Below are positions 55,930-64,000 of a stretch of DNA of 64,000 bases, piece by piece (within the stretch, counting starts at the first letter, position 1; each line of letters opens with the position of its first letter). Below the pieces are notes generated by a model. That model saw only the letters and a program-made list of their open reading frames with translations. It searched no databases and had not been told where the DNA came from. This stretch comes from Brevundimonas sp. (GTDB lineage Bacteria > Pseudomonadota > Alphaproteobacteria > Caulobacterales > Caulobacteraceae): contig NZ_SDZL01000001.1 of NCBI RefSeq assembly GCF_004210735.1, positions 29,381-93,380 on the forward strand. The letters are read 5' to 3'. The position numbers and the translations under genes are program-made.

Positions 55930-56517
55930 ATGAACCGCTATAGAATCGCCATGTCCGCTGCCGCAGGGGCTCTGCTTCTGACCGCCTGCAACCAGCAAGA
56001 AGCCGGACAAGCCGTCGACAAGGCGCAGGACGCCGTTTCCACCCCGGTGGGCCAGACCTCAGCAGCCACCATGGGCGCCAACATGGTCAGCGCCTATGTG
56101 CCGAACGCCGCCATGGGTGACATGTACGAGATCCAGGCCGCGGATATCGCCCTGGAGCGGTCCAAGAACGCCGAGGTTCGCGAACTGGCTCGGATGATCA
56201 AGGCCGACCACACGGCGGCCAGCGAAGCCTTCAAGGCAGCCGCGCCCCAAGCGGCCCCGGACGTCCAACTGCCGACACAACTGGATGAGCGTCGCAAGGG
56301 CCTGATCGACAATCTGCGCTCAGCGGCCGAGGCCGATTTCGACAAGGCCTATATCGATCAGCAGGTTGCAGCCCATCAAGAGGCCGTCACTCTGCATCGC
56401 GGGTTCTCGGACAATACGGACGCGCCGCCCTTGGCGCTGCACGCCCGCACCGTTCTGCCGAAGATCGAGGCGCATCTGGAGAAGGCGCAAGCGCTTCAGT
56501 CCTCTCTGACGCGATAG
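55930..56517 (+). CDS. DUF4142 lipoprotein
   Basis: 195 residues with a lipoprotein signal (AAGALLLTAC, lipidated Cys20). The mature part is a DUF4142 four-helix, ferritin-like bundle: YVPNAAMGDMYEIQAADIALERSKNAEVRELARMIKADHTAA, then DKAYIDQQVAAHQEAVTLHRGF. Members are envelope proteins of unknown function, often seen with stress responses. The ATG is preceded by GATGGAGTG. Three bases before the next gene, so probably cotranscribed with it. Confidence 0.88.
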   Translation: MNRYRIAMSAAAGALLLTACNQQEAGQAVDKAQDAVSTPVGQTSAATMGANMVSAYVPNAAMGDMYEIQAADIALERSKNAEVRELARMIKADHTAASEAFKAAAPQAAPDVQLPTQLDERRKGLIDNLRSAAEADFDKAYIDQQVAAHQEAVTLHRGFSDNTDAPPLALHARTVLPKIEAHLEKAQALQSSLTR

Positions 56518-56520
56518 AAC

Positions 56521-56979
56521 GTGCCCCCCAGGCTGAAAGTGTTCCAGTGGTCTGATGGCTTCCACGCCTTCACGGTGGCGGCGAGCTCAAGGCCCAAGGC
56601 GCTGGCGGCCTGGGGTGTCTCGCAGGATCTGTTCGCCACGGGCCTGGCCACAGAGATCACACGAGGTCCGGATTTTAAGGCCGCGCTCGAAAGCCCGCAG
56701 ACGGTCATCGCGCGCGGCCTGTCGGTCGACGTCGGGCGAACCAGGACCAAACCGGTGGCCCGGTCGATGGATCAGGCCAGAAAGGCAATCAAGGCGGCGC
56801 AGATGAACCTGGACCAATGGCAGGCCGCTGCGGATCTGGAACAGACAGAAGTCGCCGTTCGCATCGCCGCGTTGGAGGCTGAACAGAAGGTCATGAGCGA
56901 ACGACACGACGTCGAGCGTGGTCGACGGAAGGCACGGATCGCCACGCTTCGCCTGAAGGCTGAAGCAAAGGGCCTCTGA
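56521..56979 (+). CDS. small basic hypothetical protein
   Basis: 152 residues from a GTG three bases after the DUF4142 stop. The opening LKVFQWSDGFHAFTVAASSRPKALAAWGVSQDLFATGLA resembles short conserved proteins I have seen in Caulobacterales and sphingomonads, and the C-terminal half is a charged coiled-coil-like helix (ARIAALEAEQKVMSERHDVERGRRKARIATL). No function is known to me. The frame is supported by codon use and tight spacing. Confidence 0.65.
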   Translation: MPPRLKVFQWSDGFHAFTVAASSRPKALAAWGVSQDLFATGLATEITRGPDFKAALESPQTVIARGLSVDVGRTRTKPVARSMDQARKAIKAAQMNLDQWQAAADLEQTEVAVRIAALEAEQKVMSERHDVERGRRKARIATLRLKAEAKGL

Positions 56980-57037
56980 GCGCGGAACTCTAGGACGCGC
57001 CCGTCGCTTCCTGAGAGGAAGTCGAACGGAGAGAGTC

Positions 57038-57277
57038 ATGCGTTTTTTTGATGTGACGGTGGGACGAGACGGTGAGGAGCGAACGGTTCGCGTGCCCTCT
57101 CCCACTTCGGTGCAGGCCGGCGACGCCGCCATCGCCCTGATGAAACCCGGCGAAGCCATTCTGTCGATCAACCAGGCCGTGGACGACGGCCTTCATCACG
57201 CCGACGGGCCGCCGCCCAAGACTCAAGCCGAGGAACTTGCGCCCGTCACCTCTGGCTCGGCCAGCGTTGATCGCTGA
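57038..57277 (+). CDS. small conserved-looking hypothetical protein
   Basis: 79 residues. The ATG has GGAGAGAG close before it. The sequence MRFFDVTVGRDGEERTVRVP and GDAAIALMKPGEAILSINQAVDDG reads like a compact beta-alpha domain of a regulator or dodecin-sized protein, but I do not recognise the family. It follows the coiled-coil protein by 58 bp and converges on the hemolysin III gene. Confidence 0.6.
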   Translation: MRFFDVTVGRDGEERTVRVPSPTSVQAGDAAIALMKPGEAILSINQAVDDGLHHADGPPPKTQAEELAPVTSGSASVDR

Positions 57278-57356
57278 TCTGTACTGCCGGTCGGGACGGC
57301 CGTCGGCGATGGAGATCAGCGATACGCTCAAATCGTAGAGCGCGCTGCGGCGCGCG

Positions 57357-58010
57357 TCAGGCGATGACAGCCAACAGAACCGCAACCCAGTGGACGGCCG
57401 CCGCCGCCACGACGTGGCCGTGCCAGATGGCGCGACGGAACCGCAACGCCTTGCGCGCGTAGAAGCCGACGCCGACCGAATAGAGCAGCCCTCCAACGGC
57501 CAGGAGAATGAGCGGCGCAAGCCCCAGGCTCTCGATCAGGGGCTGGACAGCAACCACCATCAACCAGCCCAGCGCCAGATAGACCGGAATCCAGAACCCG
57601 CGCCCCAAACCGGGCAGGAGCAGTTTCGCCATGGCGCCGAACAGCGCCGTCGCCCACACCGCTCCCGTCATCCCCCAAGCCCAGACTCCAGTAAGATGCT
57701 GGGTGGTGAAGGGTGTGTAGGAGCCCGCGATCATGATGAAGATACCGGCGTGGTCGAACCGTCGCAGCAGCGGCTGAAACCGTGCTGGCGCGAAATTATA
57801 GGCCGTCGACAGGCCCAGCATGATCAGCAGCCCGCCGGCGTAGATGCCTGCCGCGGCCAATCTTCCAATATGGCCAAAGCCGATCGCCAGCCCCAGCAGC
57901 ATCCCCCCGCCGACCAGCGCGAGCGCCAACCCCACCAAGTGAACGACAAGATCGGCCAAGCGCGCCTTGGGGTCGTCGTAGTGTTTCAGAGAGGGGTCGA
58001 GGTCGGTCAA
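57357..58010 (-). CDS. hemolysin III / TrhA family membrane protein
   Basis: 217 residues with about seven membrane segments. PAQR/hemolysin III marks: ADLVVHLVGLALALVG in TM1, STAYNFAP with the family Ser, FDHAGIFIMIAGSYTPF with the conserved DH pair, and HGHVVAAAAVHW near the C-terminus; these His/Asp/Ser residues form the metal site of the superfamily. Bacterial members affect membrane homeostasis. It lies on the minus strand as a single gene. Confidence 0.9.
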   Translation of the reverse strand: MTDLDPSLKHYDDPKARLADLVVHLVGLALALVGGGMLLGLAIGFGHIGRLAAAGIYAGGLLIMLGLSTAYNFAPARFQPLLRRFDHAGIFIMIAGSYTPFTTQHLTGVWAWGMTGAVWATALFGAMAKLLLPGLGRGFWIPVYLALGWLMVVAVQPLIESLGLAPLILLAVGGLLYSVGVGFYARKALRFRRAIWHGHVVAAAAVHWVAVLLAVIA

Positions 58011-58236
58011 GAGACAAGTCCGGTGTGGTTCACAACCCGGCTACACCGACCGGGACTTTCAGCCAAGGAGCCAGAGATTGTACCGTCTTGCCGGCCCAGC
58101 GCAGATGTCAGGGGCCAGAGTCGTCATATATTCCATCGCGCTGTCGTCGATGGGCGGGATCGGCTGGTGCGGCGCTTGCGGATCTGCCGGCGCCTGATCC
58201 AGCCGTCGCCGTCAGCGTTTCAGCGGGCCGCAACGC

Positions 58237-58271
58237 AAAACCCCCCGCGGCTTATGGCTGCGGGGGGTTTT
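58237..58271. terminator. bidirectional rho-independent terminator
   Basis: AAAACCCCCCGC (58237-58248) pairs perfectly with GCGGGGGGTTTT (58260-58271) around an 11-base loop. The T-run on either strand makes it active both ways. It marks the left border of the accessory island, just before the copy of the tRNA end at 58278. The 58011-58236 stretch to its left has no gene I can support. Confidence 0.88.
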
Positions 58272-58277
58272 GTGATC

Positions 58278-58291
58278 TTGGGTGCGGGAGC
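58278..58291. repeat. 14-bp direct repeat of the tRNA-fMet 3' end (left copy, att-like)
   Basis: TTGGGTGCGGGAGC here equals 63746-63759, the last bases of the initiator tRNA gene (CCA end and acceptor arm) plus one flanking base. The two copies bound the 5.5-kb accessory island. An attachment-site origin is inferred. Confidence 0.6.
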
Positions 58292-58352
58292 CCGCATTGG
58301 TCGGCGTAGTACAGCTCGAACAGTGGACGTCTCCGCGTGACAACGGTGGCCC

Positions 58353-58587
58353 GACGTCGAGGAGTTGCTCGCCCAGCGCAGCATCGAGGTCAGCTATGAG
58401 ACGATCCGCTGCTGGACGAAGAAGTTCGGACCGCAGATCGCCGGCGGCTGAAGGACCGCGCTCCCTACCCTTCCCCGCGCTGGCATCTGGGTGAGGTCGT
58501 CTGCGCAATCGGCGGCAGACTGATGTTCCTTTGGCGCGCGGTCGATGATGAAGGCGAGGTTTTGGATCTCGTCATCCAGCGTCAGGG
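58353..58587 (+). pseudogene. IS6-family-like transposase remnant
   Basis: The plus strand reads DVEELLAQRSIEVSYETIRCW then KKFGPQIAGG and a stop, and after a frameshift continues PSPRWHLGEVVCAIGG, LMFLWRAVDDEGEVLDLVI. These are the helix-turn-helix and the first catalytic-core part (DE..EVLD) of IS6-type transposases, which normally read LSYRDVEELLAERG and PRWHLDEM..IGG..YLWRAVD. One frameshift and loss of both ends make it dead. Its right end cuts into the nucleotidyltransferase gene. No terminal inverted repeats were found. Confidence 0.75.
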
Positions 58588-58951
58588 CGTCGTCCACCTC
58601 GGCCTGGGTGTGGACGATGAAGTTGACCGGCGTGCGCAGCCGCTCGCCCGACGACAGCTCCGCCAGCAGCCGCTTCTCCGCCGTGCTCCAGAACTCCAGC
58701 ACGTCGGCGTGCTTCTCGTCCGCCACCACGACCAGCAGATCGTAGTCGCTGAAGTAGCGCCCGACCGCGTCTTCGACCCAGTCGCCCCGGGCGTAGCTGC
58801 CGTACAGGATGATGCGGAGGATTTGCCCGTTCTTCAGGTGCTTGGCCCAGCGGGTCGAACGCTCCTCGTCGAAGCCCGCCGTCAGCACCTCCACCACGAA
58901 CGCCAGTTCGGCGCGCTTACCGGCCGGGAGATGATCGAGGGAGCGGGGCAT
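58588..58951 (-). pseudogene. nucleotidyltransferase (MNT-type), C-terminally truncated
   Basis: From the ATG at 58951 (MPRSLDHLPAGKRAELAFVV) the frame runs through the polymerase-beta-type nucleotidyltransferase site LYGSYARGDW and SDYDLLVVV (catalytic Asp pair) to about VDDAL, then passes into antisense of the IS6-like remnant. Related proteins go on with a second helical half (HEPN-like) that is missing here. So the conserved catalytic motif is intact but the protein is cut by the insertion. Full relatives are tied to toxin-antitoxin or genome-defence loci; here it is most likely a relic. Confidence 0.7.
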
Positions 58952-59157
58952 GCGTCCGGTCTGACGGCGCGACCGTGTCTTGGCAAGCCGCGCCTCTTCC
59001 CGGCCTGCGCTGTTGAACTCCCGCCTGATCACCATGCCCGAGTCTCACCGATTGGCGGCTGCCCTGCAAGCGCCCGAGGCGCTGCACCGGGTGAACGACC
59101 GCTTGATCGTGCGGCGGGCTTAACGACCGGCCGGCGGGGCACGGTTCATCTTCTTCG

Positions 59158-59751
59158 TCAGGAGCCATCCGGCAATCGCGGATAAACAGCGATGCCCTCA
59201 ACAGTGATCGACCGAGGAATATTACACTTCGGCATGTATTCTATAAAACAACTTTCTTCGAGATGGCCGGGGTTGAGCAAAAAAATGATCTCAGTGCCTG
59301 TCCAATAGCGAGCGTATTTTCCAGCGTCTGAAAGCCCCGAAACCACGCGCCCATTGGGCCACGCATCCATCACACGGCCAAGGTCTGAACCAACTCCCAA
59401 CCCGTAAGGATCACGCACCAGAGAAGAGCGGGTCTCAAAGTTGTAAACGTGCGATCTTCCGTTCGACAAGACCCCATCGAACCCAATCTTGACATTGAGT
59501 TCATCCGCAACCTTAACAACCAAGAAATTGTAAGGATCGCCTTCTCGCAATCCCTCCCCCGCTTCCACGACTTCAAACGAATCCGAAATAGATGCAAAGG
59601 TCTCGTCTATCGGAATCCCAAAGACGTCATCGCTCCCAGGCGTCAATACATAATATAATGGCTCGACGCTTTCCGATTTTTGGGCGCAGGAAGTGATCGA
59701 ACTCACGGCAATAAAAAATACTGCCAACGTTGCACTGAACATTTGTTTCAT
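59158..59751 (-). CDS. lipoprotein, likely immunity protein to the M15-type Rhs toxin
   Basis: 197 residues, AT-rich against its surroundings. A lipoprotein signal ([14 protein letters not shown], lipidated Cys at about 22) puts it in the periplasmic face of the envelope. The mature part has no family I recognise: [29 protein letters not shown]..., three further Cys. It overlaps the toxin stop by four bases (ATGA), the arrangement of Rhs toxin-immunity pairs. A periplasmic immunity protein fits a toxin that attacks the cell wall from the periplasm. Function is inferred from context. Confidence 0.6.
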   Translation of the reverse strand: MKQMFSATLAVFFIAVSSITSCAQKSESVEPLYYVLTPGSDDVFGIPIDETFASISDSFEVVEAGEGLREGDPYNFLVVKVADELNVKIGFDGVLSNGRSHVYNFETRSSLVRDPYGLGVGSDLGRVMDAWPNGRVVSGLSDAGKYARYWTGTEIIFLLNPGHLEESCFIEYMPKCNIPRSITVEGIAVYPRLPDGS

Positions 59752-60914
59752 CGTCCCGGTCCCGAACGCCTTTGCCAGTTAAAATAGAACTGGGTTCCAG
59801 GGCCCACATCACGTAGGTCAACGTGAACGCCTTTGCTGTTTCCGTAATCGTTAACTCTCTCGAATTGGCCGGAGTGGTAGGCTGCCGCAGCAGTTTCGGC
59901 TCTACTGTATCCAGTGATGCTGATGTCGGCGGCTTGGTCTGAGTTAGTAGTCAAGTGAGCGCTGTTTGCCGCTCCGCCAACACGGCGATTCTGTTCCGGG
60001 GTTCGGATGCCGCTTGTGACGTTGACCGTCGTCCCTTCTTCTTCGCTAAATTCGAGCAATCTGTGCTGCATCTCTGGCGTCACCACAGCAGGCGCTCCGT
60101 TCGCGCTCTGATTCTGCGGCAAGAGTCTGATCGAGCCCTGTTCAACAGTGGCCGTTCTCACAGTCCCCCGCTCCTCAGTACGTACTGTTTCGCTTCTGCT
60201 CACTGTCACGGAGCCATCAGAATTCGGCGTTCTCGCAATACTGCAGTCCCGATCACCCTCTTTGCAACCTATCATCCCCGTCGGGTCCGTCCGGTTCACC
60301 GGATCGTTTGCGACATACGCGTACAGGTTGACCTGATCCTCGTAGCCGATGGGATCGGTCTGCAGGAACCGTCCGAGGGTGGGGGAGTAGATCCTGGCCT
60401 TGTAGTGGTACATGCCCAGTTCGGGCAGCCAGGCCTGGCCGGTGTACTGGAAGCGGCCGGTGTTGGCTGAACCGGGGATGCCGTACTCGTCGTAGGTGTT
60501 GGTCGCTGTGACCGCGCCCGTGGCGTCGGTGCGGGCGACGATCGAGCCCTGATGGTCGGTGTAGAGGTATTGCGGCGTCGTGACCTCGGCGCCCTCGTAC
60601 CAGACCAGCGGCGTGTCCGCCCTGTCCCCGTGGACGTAGCGGCGCAGCATGACGCCGGCGGCGTCATACTCGGCCGTCAGCTTGTCGCCGTCGTACAGGT
60701 AGGTGGTGGCCGGTACGGTCGTGCTGGAACTGCGGAACAGTCGGCCCAGCGGATCCCAGGTCAGGCTGGCCCCGCCCGGCCCGCTGATCAACCGGTTCTC
60801 AACGTCATAGACATAGGTCCCCGCGCCATCCGAGGTCAGGTTGCCGTTGGCGTCATAGGTGAAGGCGGCCGACCCTGCCGTCAGATACTGGTTCAGCCCG
60901 TTGGCGGTGCCCAT
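59748..60914 (-). CDS. orphan Rhs tip with C-terminal M15-like peptidase toxin domain
   Basis: 388 residues. The first 200 are the end of an Rhs core: [59 protein letters not shown], and the family closing block [30 protein letters not shown] then [12 protein letters not shown], where Rhs toxins begin. The variable tail has the peptidase M15 pattern ([18 protein letters not shown] and GVHVDLRD: His, Asp and His zinc ligands), with a short insertion between the first His and Asp. A peptidoglycan peptidase toxin is the best reading. The rest of the Rhs gene is absent upstream; whether the ATG at 60914 (GAGG nine bases before) is used is unsure. Confidence 0.72.
   Translation of the reverse strand: MGTANGLNQYLTAGSAAFTYDANGNLTSDGAGTYVYDVENRLISGPGGASLTWDPLGRLFRSSSTTVPATTYLYDGDKLTAEYDAAGVMLRRYVHGDRADTPLVWYEGAEVTTPQYLYTDHQGSIVARTDATGAVTATNTYDEYGIPGSANTGRFQYTGQAWLPELGMYHYKARIYSPTLGRFLQTDPIGYEDQVNLYAYVANDPVNRTDPTGMIGCKEGDRDCSIARTPNSDGSVTVSRSETVRTEERGTVRTATVEQGSIRLLPQNQSANGAPAVVTPEMQHRLLEFSEEEGTTVNVTSGIRTPEQNRRVGGAANSAHLTTNSDQAADISITGYSRAETAAAAYHSGQFERVNDYGNSKGVHVDLRDVGPGTQFYFNWQRRSGPGR
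60277..60815 (-). repeat. Rhs core repeat, copy 1 (539 bp)
   Basis: The Rhs closing region here aligns without gaps to 62020-62558 at a constant offset of 1743 bp, with substitutions scattered mainly in third positions. The repeat ends at its 5' side (right) exactly where copy 2 stops at the recombinase remnant. The 217 bp between 60915 and 61131 hold no gene I can support. Confidence 0.85.
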
Positions 60915-61131
60915 AGCAGACGACCTCGTCGCCGAGATCGAGAGGCTGCTCGGCGTCGTGCCTTTGGCTCGAAAATTGCCGAGCGGCGCGGTTTAATTCA
61001 AACGAGCGAGGCTACATGGCAGGCAGGGGATCGTTGTCGAAATGTTCGACGTCGTCCTGAGCCCCCAGGCTGGCTGAAATTAGTTGCTTAGGCGATCGAC
61101 AGCGGGCCCTAGCGTGACGGGGGACCGAGCT

Positions 61132-61494
61132 CTAATCTAGTATTGGAGGCACCGTATCCACTGATATAGGCCATCCTAGCAGTTTAGAGCTAACAACGAT
61201 ATAGAACGGACCGGCCGACAATGGGGTCGTAAACTCCTTCACTCCGTCTCGATCCATAATCTGATATGTACTTCCCGATGTCAGACAAATTTCCTCAATA
61301 GAGGAAATTTCGTTGTGCGGATCTCTATCGTTGAGTTGCCCGCTCCATATTTCCCGACCATTCAGGGCGATAGCGGCGGTCGAGCGCTGGTAACCAGTAA
61401 AGTATACATAAGATTCTTGGCACCCCCCGCCGGGGGTTGCACAGGACGAAACACACAGGCCTAGACCTATAAGAATTATACGCCTGGTCACCAT
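61132..61494 (-). CDS. lipoprotein, likely immunity protein to the metallopeptidase Rhs toxin
   Basis: 120 residues, AT-rich. Lipoprotein signal [13 protein letters not shown] with lipidated Cys at about 18. The mature part (beta-rich: [22 protein letters not shown]...[13 protein letters not shown]) has no family I recognise. It overlaps the toxin stop by seven bases. Like the lipoprotein at 59158 it is an envelope protein placed directly after a toxin, so immunity is the natural reading. Confidence 0.55.
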   Translation of the reverse strand: MVTRRIILIGLGLCVSSCATPGGGCQESYVYFTGYQRSTAAIALNGREIWSGQLNDRDPHNEISSIEEICLTSGSTYQIMDRDGVKEFTTPLSAGPFYIVVSSKLLGWPISVDTVPPILD

Positions 61495-62558
61495 ACGTAG
61501 CGCCCTTCAATCTGCGAGAATTGGGACTGAGTTACTTGTTGTGTCTGCGAAGGCCCAGCGTGCTGTGATTGGGTCATAAGAGTAGGAGGTTGTCCACTGG
61601 GCGTGTGCATAAGGCCAGCGGCATGGCCGAACTCGTGAGCGGACGTACGACGGAATGCGTTTCGCATTGACGCGTCCGTCATGAATCCGCCGATCTCAAT
61701 AGTGTTGGATCCTTGGTTCCACATGCCGGCGTCGCCAATTCTTCTATTAGTAATGCTAATTCCGTGCTCAACCCCCTCCCGCTTTCCGACACGGATTTGG
61801 GCATCCATCTTATACTCTACGGTATTTCCATCTTCATCAGTAAATGATTGATTGAAATTTTCTTCAATTGAGTTAGCCATATCTTCAGCAAGATCGTTCA
61901 ATGAACGCTTAGTATTTCCCCCTGCATTACTTAACGCGGCGGTAAATACAACGCTAACCACGGTATGCGTTTTCCCGCCCTCACTAGTGGTTACTGTACG
62001 AGTGGCCGAGATTTCAGTACCCGTCGGATCTGTCAGATTGACCGGATCGTTCCCCACATACGCATACAGGTTGACCTGATCCTCGTAGCCGATGGGATCG
62101 GTCTGCAGGAACCGGCCCAGGGTGGGGGAGTAGATGCGGGCCTTGTAGTGATACATGCCCAGTTCGGGCAGCCAGGCCTGGCCGGTGTACTGGAAGCGGC
62201 CGGTGTTGGCCGCGCCGGGGATGCCGTATTCGTCGTAGGTGTTGACGGCGGTGACCGCGCCGTTGGCGTCGGAGCGGGCGATGATCGAGCCCTGGTGGTC
62301 GGTGTAGAGGTATTGCGGCGTCGTGACCTCGGCGCCCTCGTACCAGACCAGCGGCGTGTCCGCCCTGTCCCCGTGGACGTAGCGGCGCAGCATGACGCCG
62401 GCGGCGTCGTACTCGGCCGTCAGCTTGTCGCCGTCGTACAGATAGGTGGTGGCCGGCGTGGTCGTGCCGGCGCTGCGGAACAACCGGCCCAGCGGATCCC
62501 AGGTCAGGCTGGCCCCGCCCGGCCCGCTGACCAGCCGGTTCTCGACACCATAGACATA
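61488..62558 (-). pseudogene. Rhs tip with C-terminal HExxHxxGxxH metallopeptidase toxin domain, 5' truncated
   Basis: About 356 codons of open frame remain. The Rhs part ([12 protein letters not shown] to [11 protein letters not shown]) matches the copy at 60277. The toxin tail has [13 protein letters not shown] (HExxHxxGxxH, the metzincin zinc site with catalytic Glu), preceded by [24 protein letters not shown]. At 62558 the Rhs homology ends abruptly, and further upstream on this strand lies antisense of the recombinase; no native start is left. It might still be expressed from a chance start, but it is best treated as a broken gene. Confidence 0.7.
62020..62558 (-). repeat. Rhs core repeat, copy 2 (539 bp)
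   Basis: Partner of 60277-60815, no gaps. The right end is a recombination border: recombinase coding starts within three bases. Confidence 0.85.
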
Positions 62559-62560
62559 CC

Positions 62561-63823
<1,263 letters not shown>

Positions 63824-63920
63824 TCGAAGATGGGAGTTTGGAATGTGAAGGAAGAAGGGTTCGAGAAGAGGGCTCAAGCAACGCGAAGCGCGTTAGCCCA
63901 ATAGACATTGCAATCCGCCA

Positions 63921-64000
63921 GGTAGACCCGGCGGCGACCTACTCTCCCGCGCCTTAAGACGAAGTACCATCGGCTCTGGAGGGCTTAACGACCGAGTTCG
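63921..64000 (-). rRNA. 5S rRNA, 3' part
   Basis: The minus strand reads CGAACTCGGTCGTTAAGCCC, the universal 5S core, then GATGGTACTTCG and GCGGGAGAGTAGGTCG. The 3' end is about 63921; the 5' part lies beyond the window. About 97 bp of spacer separate it from the tRNA. It shows that a 16S-23S-5S-tRNA-fMet operon lies to the right. Confidence 0.95.

Noticed and set aside
58394..59035. One 213-residue nucleotidyltransferase
   Set aside because: Its last 60 residues are antisense of IS6-like transposase sequence and its first 28 precede the likely ATG at 58951, so it was split into two broken genes.
60915..61131. Short plus-strand reading [13 protein letters not shown] as a gene remnant
   Set aside because: Too short and not recognised; could be recombinase or IS debris, but nothing supports a call.

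Overview
The window is GC-rich, gene-dense DNA that looks like a Caulobacterales alphaproteobacterium, most likely Brevundimonas or a close relative. The main evidence is a chemotaxis operon in the order known from Caulobacter crescentus (receptor, cheX, cheY, cheA, cheW, cheR, cheB, cheY, cheD, cheU, cheY, cheE), three TonB-dependent receptors, and an alphaproteobacterial initiator tRNA beside a 5S rRNA gene. The genus is an inference; no 16S gene lies in the window.

Layout. (1) 0-9.4 kb: a chaperone-usher-like surface fibre locus (pilin, chaperone, usher, two minor subunits) followed on the same strand by a hybrid kinase, a receiver protein and an Hpt protein, with a divergent LuxR-type response regulator. 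(2) 9.6-22.3 kb: a minus-strand catabolic and uptake region with a CaiB-type racemase, an antiquitin-type aldehyde dehydrogenase, TonB receptor plus TPR protein, an M19 dipeptidase homologue, an Lrp/AsnC regulator, a DUF885 peptidase-like protein and a second TonB receptor. (3) 22.5-24.7 kb: a divergent esterase-tetR operon with two matching palindromic operators. (4) 24.7-37.9 kb: an esterase, a hexuronate-type MFS carrier and a pectin/oligogalacturonide module (LacI regulator, kduI, kduD, kdgK, pectate lyase, TonB receptor) that shares five copies of a TGACACCGGT operator. (5) 38-48.2 kb: the chemotaxis operon with a TorF-like porin gene in front. (6) 48.2-58 kb: a receiver protein, a FixL/FixJ-like pair, a DUF305-LVIVD secreted protein, a BASS transporter, a TetR regulator, small envelope proteins and a hemolysin III family protein.

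(7) 58.3-63.8 kb is a scarred accessory island. It is flanked by a 14-bp direct repeat that includes the 3' end of the initiator tRNA gene. It holds an IS6-like transposase remnant, a nucleotidyltransferase cut short by it, two tandem Rhs-tip toxin cassettes (an M15-type peptidase and an HExxHxxGxxH metallopeptidase), each followed by an overlapping lipoprotein gene that is its likely immunity partner, and a large serine recombinase that has lost its catalytic N-terminus. The two Rhs tips share a 539-bp colinear repeat, and the second ends abruptly at the recombinase remnant. (8) 63.7-64 kb: initiator tRNA and the 3' end of 5S rRNA, both on the minus strand, i.e. the end of an rRNA operon.

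The strongest regulatory readings are the LacI-type pectin regulon and the TetR operators. The most unusual region is the two-cassette Rhs toxin/immunity array without a full-length Rhs gene.
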